DNA from: JAMHWD01 sp035911135
Lineage (GTDB): Bacteria; Pseudomonadota; Alphaproteobacteria; Micavibrionales; Micavibrionaceae
Length of the DNA: 64,000 nucleotides
Direction: 5' to 3'
NCBI GenBank assembly: GCA_035911135.1
Contig: JAMHWD010000003.1
Span: 1 to 64,000 of the forward strand
Part shown: positions 48,516-57,819 of the stretch, in pieces
Layout: each line of letters starts with the position of its first letter
How positions within the stretch are numbered: position 1 is the stretch's first letter
Translations under genes and position numbers: made by a program
The notes under the pieces: model-generated
The model's database searches: none
Told to the model about the DNA's origin: nothing
What the model saw: only the letters and a program-made list of their open reading frames with translations

Positions 48516-51500
48516 TTAACTTTTTCTAATTTTCCGCTGCAAAAATCCCGGAGTTTTTCGGGATTTTCTGTTTTCGCGCAGCATCAGCGCGCAAGGCGTG
48601 ACGATCAGTGTCAAAATTGTTGAGAATGTCAGGCCAAAGGACACCGCCGTGGAAAGCTGGACCCACCATTGCGTTGATGGCGCGCCGACGCTCACCTCCC
48701 TTGCGATAAAATCAATATTGGTCTGTAGGACCATGGGGATCAGGCCTACCACTGTTGTGACCGTGGTTAGCAGAACAGGCCGTAAGCGCTGCGCGCCAGT
48801 ACGCATGATAATCTCCCGTGCGCCCATGCCGGCCTCATTGTAACGGCGCATGTGATCGAATGTATCAATCAGGACGATATTATTGTTCACGATAATCCCG
48901 GCCAGCGAGATTACGCCGATGCCGCTCATGATAATGCCAAAGGGCTGGCCCGTGATCATCAATCCCATCATGACGCCGATCGTGCTCATGATGACAGCTG
49001 AGAGGATAAGCCCCGCGCTATAGAAGCTGTTGAACTGGGTGATCATGATAATGGCAATGGCAAACAGCGCAATCACAAAGGATTTCATCAAAAATTCCTG
49101 CGCTTCTTTTTGCTCTTCGTCTTCGCCCTTGAAGGTAATATCCACTTCTGGATCAAGCTGGTTTTTGTTGCGCTCCACCCAACCCCTGATCGCCTCGACC
49201 TTGTCATTGGTGTTAAAGCCGGGCGGCAGGTCGGCCTGTACCGTAATCACCCGCCGTTGATCCGAACGGTCGATAACCCCGGTGGCAGGCATGGCGCGCT
49301 TTTCAATGAAGCTGCTGATTGGCATGGAGCCTTGCGGCGTTTCAATGCGGATGCGCTCCAGCTGTTCGATGGTGCGATCCTCCGTATCATGGCGAATGAC
49401 GATGTCGATCTCATCGTCGCTGTCATCAGGCCTGTATTCTGCGACTTTCAGGCCATTCGTCACCATGCGGATGTAATTGCCGACCGAGACGATATCAAGC
49501 TCGAATTTGGCGGCCTGTGCGCGGTTGACATCAAGCTCCCATTCAATGGCAGGTAAGGGGCGGCTATCATCAATATCGCGAAAATCGCCGATTTCGTTCA
49601 AAGCCTTGAGCATCAGATCGGCAGCGGCATCGAGTTTTTCCGGATAGCGGGAGGCCAGCTGGATCTGCACCGCCTTGCCTGTTGGCGGCCCGCCTTCTTG
49701 CTTGCGGGTTTCCACATGAATGCCGGGCAGGCTGGCTGTGTTCTTGCGGATTTCGCTTAAGATATCATCCGCCTTGGGCCGTGCATCCCAGGCTTCGAAT
49801 TGCAGCTGGATCTGGCCAATCACATCCTCCGCCAGATCGGCGCCTTGCTGGGCCGCGCCGCCTGCGCGTGTATAGAATGTCTTTACGCCATGGGTTTTCA
49901 GGACAATATTTTCAACATCGCGCATCAGCGCGTCTTCTTCATAAACCGATAAATTTCCGCGTGCATGGACAAGGACGCTGGCGAAATCAGGCTCGATATC
50001 CGGGAAAAACTCAACCCCCTTGCCGATCACGGCATACAGCCCCTGCACGCCGATCAGCAGCGCAAAACAGCCTAGAACCACCAGACCGGGGCGGCGCAGG
50101 GCGCGGTTTAGAACGCGCACATAAAATCCTGTCAGGCCGCGCAGTTCCATCAGGTCACCATTTTCGGAAAGCTGCACCATTTTTACCATTTCCGGATTTT
50201 CATCGGCCGGCTTGCCAAAAAGCGCGCCCAGTACGGGCGTAAAAATTAGCGCAAACACCAAAGACGCCGAAAGAACGGCAATCAGGGTCAGGGGCATATA
50301 TTTCATGAATTCGCCCACGATACCCGGCCAGAATAAAAGCGGGGCAAAGGCCGCCAGGATTGTGGCGGTAGAGGATACAATCGGCCAGAACATGCGGGTG
50401 GCGGCCTCGGCATAGGCGTCTTTGCGCGATTTTCCCTCCAGCATTTTCCTGTCGGCATATTCAATGACAATTGTGGCGGAATCCACCACCATCCCGGCCG
50501 AGAAAATCAGGGAGAATAAAACCACCACATTGACGGTCAGGCCCGCCCCATACAGCAACAATATTCCAGCCAGAAATGATCCCGGAATGGCAATGGTCAC
50601 CAAGATCGAGGCCCGCACGCCGATATACCAGATGGTGACAATCAGCACGAGAATAATGGCCGAGATCATATTGTTTTCAAGATCCAGCAGCATGGTGCGG
50701 ATGCTCTCAGACTCATCTTGCGTGAAATTCACCTTGATATCGGCGGGCCATGTTTTTTGCTCGGCCGCGACAACGGCTTTGACGGCTTCGATCGTATCAA
50801 TGATGTTTTCGCCGGACCGCTTGACGACCTCGATGGCAATGGCACGTTCCCCGTTCAGGCGGGCGAAATTTTCTGGATCTTTGAAGGTGCGGCGGATTTC
50901 GGCGATATCTTTGGCCTTGATCACGGAATCGCCTGATACCTTGATGGGCATTTCCATGACATCATAGATGGTCTCGAATAAGCCGGGAACCTCAATGGCA
51001 AAGCGTCCCGCGCCTGTATCCAGATTTCCCGCCGCCACCAGCCTGTTAGACCGGGCAAAATAATTCAAAAGTTCCTCGCCGTTCAGGGCATAGCTCTCCA
51101 GCAATTCAGGCTTGACGATAATCTCGACCAGCTCTTCGCGGTCGCCGGCCACGGCAGCTTCCAGAACGGAAGGGATGGCCTCGATCTTGTCTTGTAATTG
51201 CTGGCCCATACGCACCAATGTGCGTTCCGGGATATCGCCCGAAAGCGTGACGATCAGAACAGGGAACAGGCTGAAATTGACTTCCGTGACATTAGGTTCT
51301 TCAACATCTTCGGGCAGTTCAGGCCGGACCTGATCTACAGCCTTTTGCACATCATCCAGCGCCTTTTTCTTATCGAACCCGGCCATGAATTCCAGCAGCA
51401 CAAATCCGCCGCTCTGATAGCCGGTGGCGCGCATTTCCTTGACGCCTTCGATGGTGGAAAGCTCTTGTTCCATGGGCCGCAGGAGGAGGCGCTCGGAATC

Positions 51501-51677
51501 TTCCGGCGAGATACCTTCCAGAAACATCGAGATATAGATTTGCGGGATGTCGATATCGGGCGAGGATTCCTTGGCGATATCCATATAGGCATAAGTACCC
51601 GCAATCAGCAAAAGAACCAGCGCGCATAATACGGCGCGCGATCGGTCAATGGCGGATTTGACGATAGCTTCAATCAT
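48516..51677 (-). CDS. RND-family efflux pump inner-membrane subunit
   Basis: RND transporters use the proton gradient to export drugs, metals or lipids through a tripartite complex. The 1053-residue product has the AcrB-like layout, with 12 transmembrane segments and two large periplasmic loops after TM1 and TM7. In TM4 the usual Asp-Asp pair reads VVDSATIVIEY, keeping the first Asp but with Ser second, so relay details differ from AcrB. It starts 3 nt after its membrane fusion protein on the same strand. No outer-membrane factor gene is in the window. Substrate unknown. Confidence 0.93.
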   Translation of the reverse strand: MIEAIVKSAIDRSRAVLCALVLLLIAGTYAYMDIAKESSPDIDIPQIYISMFLEGISPEDSERLLLRPMEQELSTIEGVKEMRATGYQSGGFVLLEFMAGFDKKKALDDVQKAVDQVRPELPEDVEEPNVTEVNFSLFPVLIVTLSGDIPERTLVRMGQQLQDKIEAIPSVLEAAVAGDREELVEIIVKPELLESYALNGEELLNYFARSNRLVAAGNLDTGAGRFAIEVPGLFETIYDVMEMPIKVSGDSVIKAKDIAEIRRTFKDPENFARLNGERAIAIEVVKRSGENIIDTIEAVKAVVAAEQKTWPADIKVNFTQDESESIRTMLLDLENNMISAIILVLIVTIWYIGVRASILVTIAIPGSFLAGILLLYGAGLTVNVVVLFSLIFSAGMVVDSATIVIEYADRKMLEGKSRKDAYAEAATRMFWPIVSSTATILAAFAPLLFWPGIVGEFMKYMPLTLIAVLSASLVFALIFTPVLGALFGKPADENPEMVKMVQLSENGDLMELRGLTGFYVRVLNRALRRPGLVVLGCFALLIGVQGLYAVIGKGVEFFPDIEPDFASVLVHARGNLSVYEEDALMRDVENIVLKTHGVKTFYTRAGGAAQQGADLAEDVIGQIQLQFEAWDARPKADDILSEIRKNTASLPGIHVETRKQEGGPPTGKAVQIQLASRYPEKLDAAADLMLKALNEIGDFRDIDDSRPLPAIEWELDVNRAQAAKFELDIVSVGNYIRMVTNGLKVAEYRPDDSDDEIDIVIRHDTEDRTIEQLERIRIETPQGSMPISSFIEKRAMPATGVIDRSDQRRVITVQADLPPGFNTNDKVEAIRGWVERNKNQLDPEVDITFKGEDEEQKEAQEFLMKSFVIALFAIAIIMITQFNSFYSAGLILSAVIMSTIGVMMGLMITGQPFGIIMSGIGVISLAGIIVNNNIVLIDTFDHMRRYNEAGMGAREIIMRTGAQRLRPVLLTTVTTVVGLIPMVLQTNIDFIAREVSVGAPSTQWWVQLSTAVSFGLTFSTILTLIVTPCALMLRENRKSRKTPGFLQRKIRKS
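48542..48567 (+). terminator. Terminator of the double-CSD gene inside the RND coding region
   Basis: aaaatcccg (48542-48550) pairs with cgggatttt (48559-48567) around an 8-nt T-rich loop, 32 nt after the CSD stop. The element lies within the last 20 codons of the convergent RND gene. Confidence 0.65.
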
Positions 51678-51680
51678 GTT

Positions 51681-52778
51681 CTATTCGCTTTTTTCAGGCT
51701 CCGGCACTGATGCCACGGGATGAACCACTTGCCCGTCTGCGGCAAATTCCTGCCCGACAGTAATAATACGCGCCTGTTCAGGAAGCCCGTCGATCCACAT
51801 ATGGGTCGAGGCGTCGGAGAGAATACGCACTGGCATGAAACGCGCGATATTACGCTGATCGACAATTTTCACGCCGATGCGCCCGGCATCATCCAGCGAG
51901 ATGATGGACGGGGGGATTTTATGGGCCATGCGCTGGGCAACTGGAATATTCAGTGTGGCGGTAAAACCTTCCTTCAAGGCAAAGTCGGTGTTGGGTGTGG
52001 CGACTTCAATCTCGAATGTGCGGGCTTCGGATTGGGCGGCGGCGGCAATAAAACTGACCTGTCCTTCGCGCTTTTCGCCGTTCAGAAATTCGGCCGCTGC
52101 CTTGGCACCGATTTTGATATCCTGAATATCGCGCTCGGCGATGAAGGCGGAGATTTTTAAAGGGTCAAGATCCACGATCTGGAATAGGGGTTCGCCAATG
52201 GCGAGATAATCGCCAATCTCTGCCGGGCGGTCATTGATGATGCCATCAAAGGGCGCCTTAATCTCACGCTTTTCCAGATCAATGCTCGCCTGTTTAAGTT
52301 CGGCGCGGGCGGTTTCGAGATTGGCTCTGGTCTCGGCCAGTTTGATGCGGGAGTTAAATCCCTTGTTTTCCAAAGATTGCGCGGCATTATATTCAATTTC
52401 GCGCTGGGAGACGCGCTGGCGCGCTTCATCGGCTCTGGCTTTGCGGTCGCGAATTTCAAGGCGGGCCAGAATATCGCCGGCTTTAACGATCTGCCCTTTC
52501 TCTGCCAGAATTTCCTCGACCCGGCCGCTGGTCTCGGCGCGAAGCTCTACGCTGCGTTCGGCTCTGGAGCGTCCTGTGACCTGAATGGCGTAGTTAAAAG
52601 GCACGGCCTTCATATCGCTGATGCGGACCTCAAGGATTTTATTTTCTGCAGGCGCATTTTCTGCGCTCTTGCCAGGGGTTTCTGGCTCTGGCGTTACCAG
52701 AAATCCTGACAGGACCCAGATAAAGGCCAGAACACCTACAATAACGGCAATGCCTTGTGATGATTTCAAAAAAGACAT
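51681..52778 (-). CDS. RND pump periplasmic membrane fusion protein
   Basis: The 365-residue product bridges the RND pump and an outer-membrane channel. It has an N-terminal membrane anchor (MSFLKSSQGIAVIVGVLAFI), and a lipoyl domain in halves (AETSGRVEEILAEKGQIVKAGD and EKREIKAPFDGIINDRPAEIGDYL) flanking an alpha-hairpin. Beta-barrel and membrane-proximal domains follow. I choose ATG 52778 because the frame upstream (to 52913) overlaps a terminator and lacks a signal. AAGGA lies somewhat far upstream. It is 3 nt from the pump gene. Confidence 0.88.
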   Translation of the reverse strand: MSFLKSSQGIAVIVGVLAFIWVLSGFLVTPEPETPGKSAENAPAENKILEVRISDMKAVPFNYAIQVTGRSRAERSVELRAETSGRVEEILAEKGQIVKAGDILARLEIRDRKARADEARQRVSQREIEYNAAQSLENKGFNSRIKLAETRANLETARAELKQASIDLEKREIKAPFDGIINDRPAEIGDYLAIGEPLFQIVDLDPLKISAFIAERDIQDIKIGAKAAAEFLNGEKREGQVSFIAAAAQSEARTFEIEVATPNTDFALKEGFTATLNIPVAQRMAHKIPPSIISLDDAGRIGVKIVDQRNIARFMPVRILSDASTHMWIDGLPEQARIITVGQEFAADGQVVHPVASVPEPEKSE

Positions 52779-52885
52779 AAAGACGCCTGTTTCCTTAACT
52801 TTCCTCATTAAACGCCGGCAAAATATCATGCCAGCCCTGAATTGAACATAGATTTCAACAGGGGCAGGAAAAGGGCATCGATATG

Positions 52886-52922
52886 AAAAACCCCTTGCCG
52901 GCAAACCGTACAAGGGGTTTTT
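52886..52922. terminator. Terminator downstream of gcrA
   Basis: A 12-bp perfect stem (aaaaaccccttg 52886-52897 with caaggggttttt 52911-52922), 20 nt past the gcrA stop on the minus strand. It lies between gcrA and the efflux operon, both on the minus strand. Confidence 0.85.
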
Positions 52923-52941
52923 GTATCAATATTAATAACGC

Positions 52942-53457
52942 TTAATGATTAACGGCGATCTTGTCTTCGTCGTTGTCATCGCTGCTGCGGCGCTTGTTGT
53001 CGTCGAAATCTTCGGCGTTGAGGATGCGGCTGCGCGAGGCGGCCTGATAGGCAACGCGGGCATGCTCATCGCAATAGGGAAGACCGGATACGGATTTTTC
53101 ACCGCAGAAACCAAAATCGGCTGCCTTGGGATCACCGGAAGGCCAGCGGCACATCGAGGGACCCAGTTGCTCCAGCTTGAGGCCTTTGCCGCGGGAAATA
53201 ACAATGTCTTTCTTTTTCGGTCCGCGCTGCTTTTCAGGCGCTTCCGATGTGTTGGCAGGGATAGATGCCTTGATAGGCTTTTTTGTTTTCTGGTTTTGCT
53301 GGATCGGCGAAACGCGGTTGGAGAGTTTCAGGCGGTGCGCCTTTCCGATAACAGCATTACGCGTAACATCACCCAGTGTTGTTGCGATCTCGGCGGCGGT
53401 CTTTCCTTCCACCCAGAGTTTTTTCAAAAGGGCAACGCGTTCATCAGTCCAGCTCAT
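52942..53457 (-). CDS. gcrA: GcrA cell-cycle regulator
   Basis: GcrA is an alphaproteobacterial sigma70 co-regulator that senses GANTC methylation by CcrM and drives S-phase genes. The 171-residue product has the N-terminal DNA-binding domain MSWTDERVALLKKLWVEGKT to about residue 45, a Lys/Pro/Gln-rich linker, and the sigma-interacting C-terminal domain with CRWPSGDP, FCGEKSV and PYCDEHARVAYQ. An acidic tail follows. A single GANTC site (GAATC, 53547-53551) lies 90 nt upstream. ccrM is not in the window. Confidence 0.95.
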   Translation of the reverse strand: MSWTDERVALLKKLWVEGKTAAEIATTLGDVTRNAVIGKAHRLKLSNRVSPIQQNQKTKKPIKASIPANTSEAPEKQRGPKKKDIVISRGKGLKLEQLGPSMCRWPSGDPKAADFGFCGEKSVSGLPYCDEHARVAYQAASRSRILNAEDFDDNKRRSSDDNDEDKIAVNH

Positions 53458-53615
53458 TTAAAAAATTCCTCCCACAGGATCCCCCAAGCTAAACGCTTGA
53501 AATTCAATGATAATTGTTTCTGCAATGAAGTGACTTTAGCAGCAGGGAATCAAAATTGGGAAGAGGAACATGTTCAATTTTTTTCTTTATCCACAATTGA
53601 TGGAATGAAGAAAAA

Positions 53616-54530
53616 TCAATCCGGAAAATCCAGACCCATCATTCTGTAATGTTCCGATTTTTCGCTCCAGTCTTTTTCAACGCGGACGAATAATTTTAAG
53701 TGCACGCGGCATTCCAGAATCTCTTCCAACTCCTGCCGCGCATATTGGCCGATCAGCTTGATCTGCGATCCGCCCTTGCCAAGGACGATGGCTTTTTGGC
53801 TGTCGCGCTGCACGGTGATGACTTGTTCGATCATGATGCTGCCATCATCGCGTTCGTCCCATTTTTCAGTCTCGACCATCGCGGCATAGGGCAATTCATC
53901 ATGAAGCTGGATAAAGATTTTCTCGCGCGTGATCTCGGCGGCCAGCATCCGCATGGGCATATCGCTGATTTCATCTTCCGGGAACAGCCATGGACCTTGC
54001 GGCATTTCACTGGCCAGATAGGGGATGATATCCTTAAGACCTTGCGATTTAAGAGCCGAGATCATGAAAGTCTGCGTATAGGCAAACGCATCATTAAAGG
54101 CAGCCGCCAGCCCCAGCAGCTTGTCCTTGGCCATGGCATCGGTTTTATTGAGCGCCAGAACGCAAGGTTTGCGGGCGGGGAGTTTTTCAATAATGCCTTG
54201 CGCGGATTGCAATGGATTTTTGCCTGTGGCATCGACCAGATGAATAACAACATCGGCATCCTCGACAGATCCCAGCGCAGCATTGACCATTGCTTTTTCA
54301 AGCGTCTTTTTCGGGGCGAAAATTCCGGGCGTGTCAATCAGGACAATCTGCGCGGCTTCATGCTGGCAGATACCAAGCACACGCGTGCGGGTTGTCTGTA
54401 CCTTGCGTGAGACGATCGAGACTTTCGTGCCCACCAGCGCATTGACAAGTGTTGATTTCCCGGCGTTGGGCAAGCCGATAATGCTGACATAGCCGCAGCG
54501 CGTATTTTCATTGTGATCATGGGCGGTCAT
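53616..54530 (-). CDS. era: GTPase Era
   Basis: Era binds the 3' end of 16S rRNA and acts in 30S maturation. The 304-residue product has G1 GLPNAGKSTL, G3 DTPGIFAPKK, G4 NKTDAM and a C-terminal KH domain with VLGKGGSQIKLIGQYARQEL. It follows rnc directly (stop and start adjacent) in the conserved lepB-rnc-era order, so RNA processing and 30S assembly are co-expressed. Confidence 0.97.
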   Translation of the reverse strand: MTAHDHNENTRCGYVSIIGLPNAGKSTLVNALVGTKVSIVSRKVQTTRTRVLGICQHEAAQIVLIDTPGIFAPKKTLEKAMVNAALGSVEDADVVIHLVDATGKNPLQSAQGIIEKLPARKPCVLALNKTDAMAKDKLLGLAAAFNDAFAYTQTFMISALKSQGLKDIIPYLASEMPQGPWLFPEDEISDMPMRMLAAEITREKIFIQLHDELPYAAMVETEKWDERDDGSIMIEQVITVQRDSQKAIVLGKGGSQIKLIGQYARQELEEILECRVHLKLFVRVEKDWSEKSEHYRMMGLDFPD

Positions 54531-55226
54531 TTAATATTCTCTCCGCTTTCTTAAAACCTTGATAAAGCTCTCGGCTGCGTTTTTCTCGGCCTGCTGGCGG
54601 GATTTTCCTTCAGCTATAATGTCGTCATAGCCTTGAACTTTAAGACGGATTTCAAAAACCGGCGCATGATCGGGGCCGCTTTGTCCTGTAATCTTATAAG
54701 TCGGCAGCGGCAGGCCGCGTGCCTGCGCCCATTCCTGAATGGCGGTTTTGGGATGCTGGGGCGGGGCTTTCATGTTCTCAAAGGCATCGCCCCAGAATGT
54801 CTGAATAAAGGCGCGGCATTGCTTGAGACCAGCATCCAGATAAAGCGCCCCGATCAGGGCCTCGATGCCATCGGCCAGAATATTTTCATTGACCATGCCG
54901 CCGGCCGCGCGCTCGGCGGCGGAAAATTCCATGTAATCGCCAAGATGAAGATCGCCGGCAATACCTGCGAGCCAGCTCCCCTGCACGAGCGAGGCGAGAC
55001 GCTTGGCCAGATCGCCTTCGCTTTCGTCTTCATATTTCTCATAGAGAATTTCCGAGACAACCAGACCCAGAACGCGGTCACCCAGAAATTCCAGTCTTTC
55101 GTAGTTTGTATCCTTGCCGGTGCTGGAATGGGTGAGGGCAGCTTCGAGCAGATCCCGGTTTTGAAAAATATGCCCAATGGCAGTTTCCAGCTCGCCCTTG
55201 TCCTTACGCATGAACATTGTTGTCAT
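54531..55226 (-). CDS. rnc: Ribonuclease III
   Basis: RNase III cleaves double-stranded RNA, including the rRNA precursor. The 231-residue product has the catalytic signature ERLEFLGDRVLGLVVSE (about 43-59), the second acidic motif around ADGIEALIGALYLDAG, and a C-terminal dsRNA-binding domain ending GKSRQQAEKNAAESFIKVL. The start at 55226 overlaps lepB by 4 nt (ATGA). An internal ATG five codons later is possible. The gene is intact. Confidence 0.96.
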   Translation of the reverse strand: MTTMFMRKDKGELETAIGHIFQNRDLLEAALTHSSTGKDTNYERLEFLGDRVLGLVVSEILYEKYEDESEGDLAKRLASLVQGSWLAGIAGDLHLGDYMEFSAAERAAGGMVNENILADGIEALIGALYLDAGLKQCRAFIQTFWGDAFENMKAPPQHPKTAIQEWAQARGLPLPTYKITGQSGPDHAPVFEIRLKVQGYDDIIAEGKSRQQAEKNAAESFIKVLRKRREY

Positions 55227-56077
55227 TGCGCTGGCTTCTTTGGGGAAGGGGCTGGTTCTTCTGTTTGCTGTTTTTCGGCATTGATCTTGCCGAACAGGCG
55301 GTCATAACGCACCGTCCATGGCCATTTCCAGATTTCAAACAATCCGGCAGTACCGTTGGTCGAGAAGAAAATAAAATCTGCCTTGCCGACGATATTTTCA
55401 TACGGCACAAATCCGACCATAGGCGCAACGCGGCTGTCCTGCGAATTATCGCGGTTATCGCCCATCATGAAATAATGGCCTTCGGGCACGACGAATATAT
55501 CAGTGTTATCGAGAGGCTGGTTATCGCTTTCCTCATAGATATGATGCTTGAGGCCGCCGGGCAGCGTTTCGATATATTCATGCATCAAAACTTTGCCGCG
55601 GAACTGGTCGTCCACTTCCTTAAAGCCAAGACTCTCGCGCGGGATCATTTGCCCGTTGATATACAGGCGGCCATTTCTGACCTGTACTGTCTCGCCGGGC
55701 AGGGCAACAACTCGCTTGATATAATCAATAAAGGTATTGCTGGGCAGTTTGAATACGATGACATCGCCCCGTTCAGGTTTTACCGGCCAGAGGCGCCCTT
55801 CGATGGGCGCAAAGCCAAAGGGGAAGGAATAACGGCTATACCCATAGGCGGGTTTATGCACAAACAGGTAATCGCCAACTTCCAATGTCGGCTTCATCGA
55901 ACCGGAAGGGATATTGAAAGGTTCATATAAAAACGTGCGGATCAAAACAGCCAGTATCACGGCCACGGCAATGGTCTTGGCAAATTCGGTGATTTCGCCC
56001 TTGGCGCTAAGATGTGGTTTGGATCCGGTCTTGTCTTTGGGATCGTCCTTTTCAGCGTCGTCCAGGATCTGTGTCAT
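55223..56077 (-). CDS. lepB: Signal peptidase I
   Basis: LepB removes signal peptides at the periplasmic face of the inner membrane. The 284-residue product has one clear N-terminal transmembrane segment (TIAVAVILAVLIRTFLYEPF), then the catalytic Ser in IPSGSMKPTLEVGDYLFVHK. The catalytic Lys region is DYIKRVVALPGE, and box E GDNRDNSQDSR follows. It heads lepB-rnc-era. AcpS lies 63 nt downstream in direction, i.e. upstream in coordinates on the same strand. Confidence 0.96.
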   Translation of the reverse strand: MTQILDDAEKDDPKDKTGSKPHLSAKGEITEFAKTIAVAVILAVLIRTFLYEPFNIPSGSMKPTLEVGDYLFVHKPAYGYSRYSFPFGFAPIEGRLWPVKPERGDVIVFKLPSNTFIDYIKRVVALPGETVQVRNGRLYINGQMIPRESLGFKEVDDQFRGKVLMHEYIETLPGGLKHHIYEESDNQPLDNTDIFVVPEGHYFMMGDNRDNSQDSRVAPMVGFVPYENIVGKADFIFFSTNGTAGLFEIWKWPWTVRYDRLFGKINAEKQQTEEPAPSPKKPAQ

Positions 56078-56140
56078 TGATTGTTATGTTGCCCAAGGGG
56101 GTTAAAGATTACGAGTTTTAGCCTATCCAGCCCGATAAAT

Positions 56141-56545
56141 CTAGGGGCGGGTTTCGATGATCACAAAAGCCTGCGCCAATGGCGGCTCATCGCTGAGGCT
56201 CAGGTGAATATGGGCTTTTTGGCCTTCCGGCGCAAGGCTTTCCAGAATGGCACGGGCCCGGCCCGATAATGTCAGGGACGGCTTGCCGGCCTTGTCATTT
56301 TCCACGCCAATCTCACGAAAGAGAATACCGCTGCCGATCCCGGTGCCCAGGGCCTTGGCGCATGCCTCCTTGGCGGCAAATCTTCTGGCAAAATGGGATA
56401 TCCGGGCTTGCGGGCTGGTTTTTTGGGCCGCGCGCGCGATCTCGTTTTGGGTAAAGCAGCGATTGATGAATTTATCGCCAAAGCGCTCAAGCGCCTTTTC
56501 GATGCGCCGCATATCTGTAATGTCGTTGCCGATGCCGATAATCAT
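56141..56545 (-). CDS. acpS: Holo-[acyl-carrier-protein] synthase
   Basis: AcpS transfers 4'-phosphopantetheine from CoA to acyl carrier protein. The 134-residue product has the family motifs MIIGIGNDITDMRRIE at the start and FAAKEACAKALGTGIG near the middle. I choose ATG 56545, which lies 1 nt after the stop of the upstream unknown gene. A GTG at 56554 would overlap it by 8 nt. Translational coupling to that 381-residue gene is likely. lepB follows on the same strand. Confidence 0.94.
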   Translation of the reverse strand: MIIGIGNDITDMRRIEKALERFGDKFINRCFTQNEIARAAQKTSPQARISHFARRFAAKEACAKALGTGIGSGILFREIGVENDKAGKPSLTLSGRARAILESLAPEGQKAHIHLSLSDEPPLAQAFVIIETRP

Positions 56546-56546
56546 G

Positions 56547-57692
56547 TCAGGCACTATCGGGGATCAGGCCGCCAATTTCAAGAGGATGCGGTAAATGCAT
56601 CGTTTCGGGATTATTGGCTTTGAATGATGGGGCATATCCGTCCTTGGCGCCTTGGCCGCGGGCTTTGTCAAATCTTAGAACCGATCCTTGCGGCTCCATA
56701 AGGGGGCGCAGATTTTCGCAGGCCTGCGCCCAGTCACTTTTTCCGATTTTGCGTTTTGTAAAGTCATAGGAGGCTCCTTCGCCCGTTTGCAGGAAATAGC
56801 CGATATTACTCATATATAAGGTGCGGATGCGTTGGCCGGGCAGCGTATTATCAAGAATGCGGCCGATAGTGGCGCAGCCATCCGTATCCATGACATCCAG
56901 CGTAGCCGTGGCAATCGCGCGGGCTTTGGCCATCTCGTGCAGATGCGTGTAAAGGGCGGGGTTACGCATCCAGTCGAGATCAATGTCGTTGCATAAACTG
57001 ACCGTGTTATCCTGCCCGGCCCGTATGGCAAACCAAGATTTGAAATCATCATAAGTCATGGCCCGTAAGGGTGAGTAGAATTTGCCGCCATCTTCGGGGT
57101 AGATCGTTTTGTATTCTTGCCTTTTTTTATCCAGCAGGCCGGGGAAATGCTTGGCCATGACGGCATCGCGTGCGCGTTGTTCGCGTGGGCTGATGGGATG
57201 ATCCTTGGGGTCGGGGGATTGAACGCCTGGCAAGGGGCGATTTTTGACCTTTGCGGCGCTGGAGAAGCAATCCCGCAGCCTATAGTAAAAATCCGGCGCA
57301 AAATCCTGCATGTTACGCGCGAGATCCGGTGCGGTCGGGCTGGCGGCCAGCGTTTTTAGAAAATCCTGCCAGAACAGGCGCTGGGCGGCGTTGATATCAA
57401 AAACAATGGCGGCATCGGCTTTGCTGGCCGCGATAAATCCCAGATTGGCCTCCCCAGCGGCTCCGGCGTATAAGCCGCCCTGCAAAGGGGGCTGGGAAGA
57501 GAATGCAGCGCGTACATCCTGATGATTGGCCCAGGATTCACCAATCGCCTTGAAATGTGCCGGACCGAGATAGGGCTTGCCATGGCGCATATAAACGCGG
57601 CCATAGGATTGCAGGCTCACGCCCTTGCCGGCGGCGCAGCTGTTAAATTCTTCAAAGGCATCAGCAAAATGGCTAATTATCATTAGAAACAA
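56547..57692 (-). CDS. Unknown 381-aa protein coupled to acpS
   Basis: I do not recognise a named family with confidence. The soluble-looking protein has a central NLGFIAASKADAAIVFDINA segment (about 86-105) and a later RTLYMSNIGYFLQTGEGASY segment near 295. Together they vaguely recall a Rossmann-like, methyltransferase-like family with a DI[NR] acidic strand end, but no SAM motif can be confirmed. It has nine Cys and a Pro/Asp-rich middle. It has no signal peptide. Its stop is 1 nt before acpS, so it probably shares the acpS-lepB-rnc-era transcript. Confidence 0.75.
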   Translation of the reverse strand: MFLMIISHFADAFEEFNSCAAGKGVSLQSYGRVYMRHGKPYLGPAHFKAIGESWANHQDVRAAFSSQPPLQGGLYAGAAGEANLGFIAASKADAAIVFDINAAQRLFWQDFLKTLAASPTAPDLARNMQDFAPDFYYRLRDCFSSAAKVKNRPLPGVQSPDPKDHPISPREQRARDAVMAKHFPGLLDKKRQEYKTIYPEDGGKFYSPLRAMTYDDFKSWFAIRAGQDNTVSLCNDIDLDWMRNPALYTHLHEMAKARAIATATLDVMDTDGCATIGRILDNTLPGQRIRTLYMSNIGYFLQTGEGASYDFTKRKIGKSDWAQACENLRPLMEPQGSVLRFDKARGQGAKDGYAPSFKANNPETMHLPHPLEIGGLIPDSA

Positions 57693-57819
57693 CGCTTTTT
57701 TAAAAACCGGACCACCCTAGCAAATTGCTATTTATTATGTCAATTTATGGTTTGATTTTTTCTGCAAGGCGCATTAAAAGGAAGGGCTGACAATCTAATA
57801 GCCCAATGAGGCCTTACTG

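Noticed and set aside
53547..53551. GANTC methylation site as evidence of CcrM control of gcrA
   Set aside because: One GAATC within a 150-nt gap is expected by chance, so it is noted in the gcrA entry but not claimed as regulation.
53700..54410. Plus-strand ORF of 236 codons opposite era
   Set aside because: Antisense to Era, whose GTPase and KH motifs are clear.
55217..55930. Plus-strand ORF of 237 codons opposite lepB
   Set aside because: Antisense to signal peptidase I with conserved catalytic motifs.
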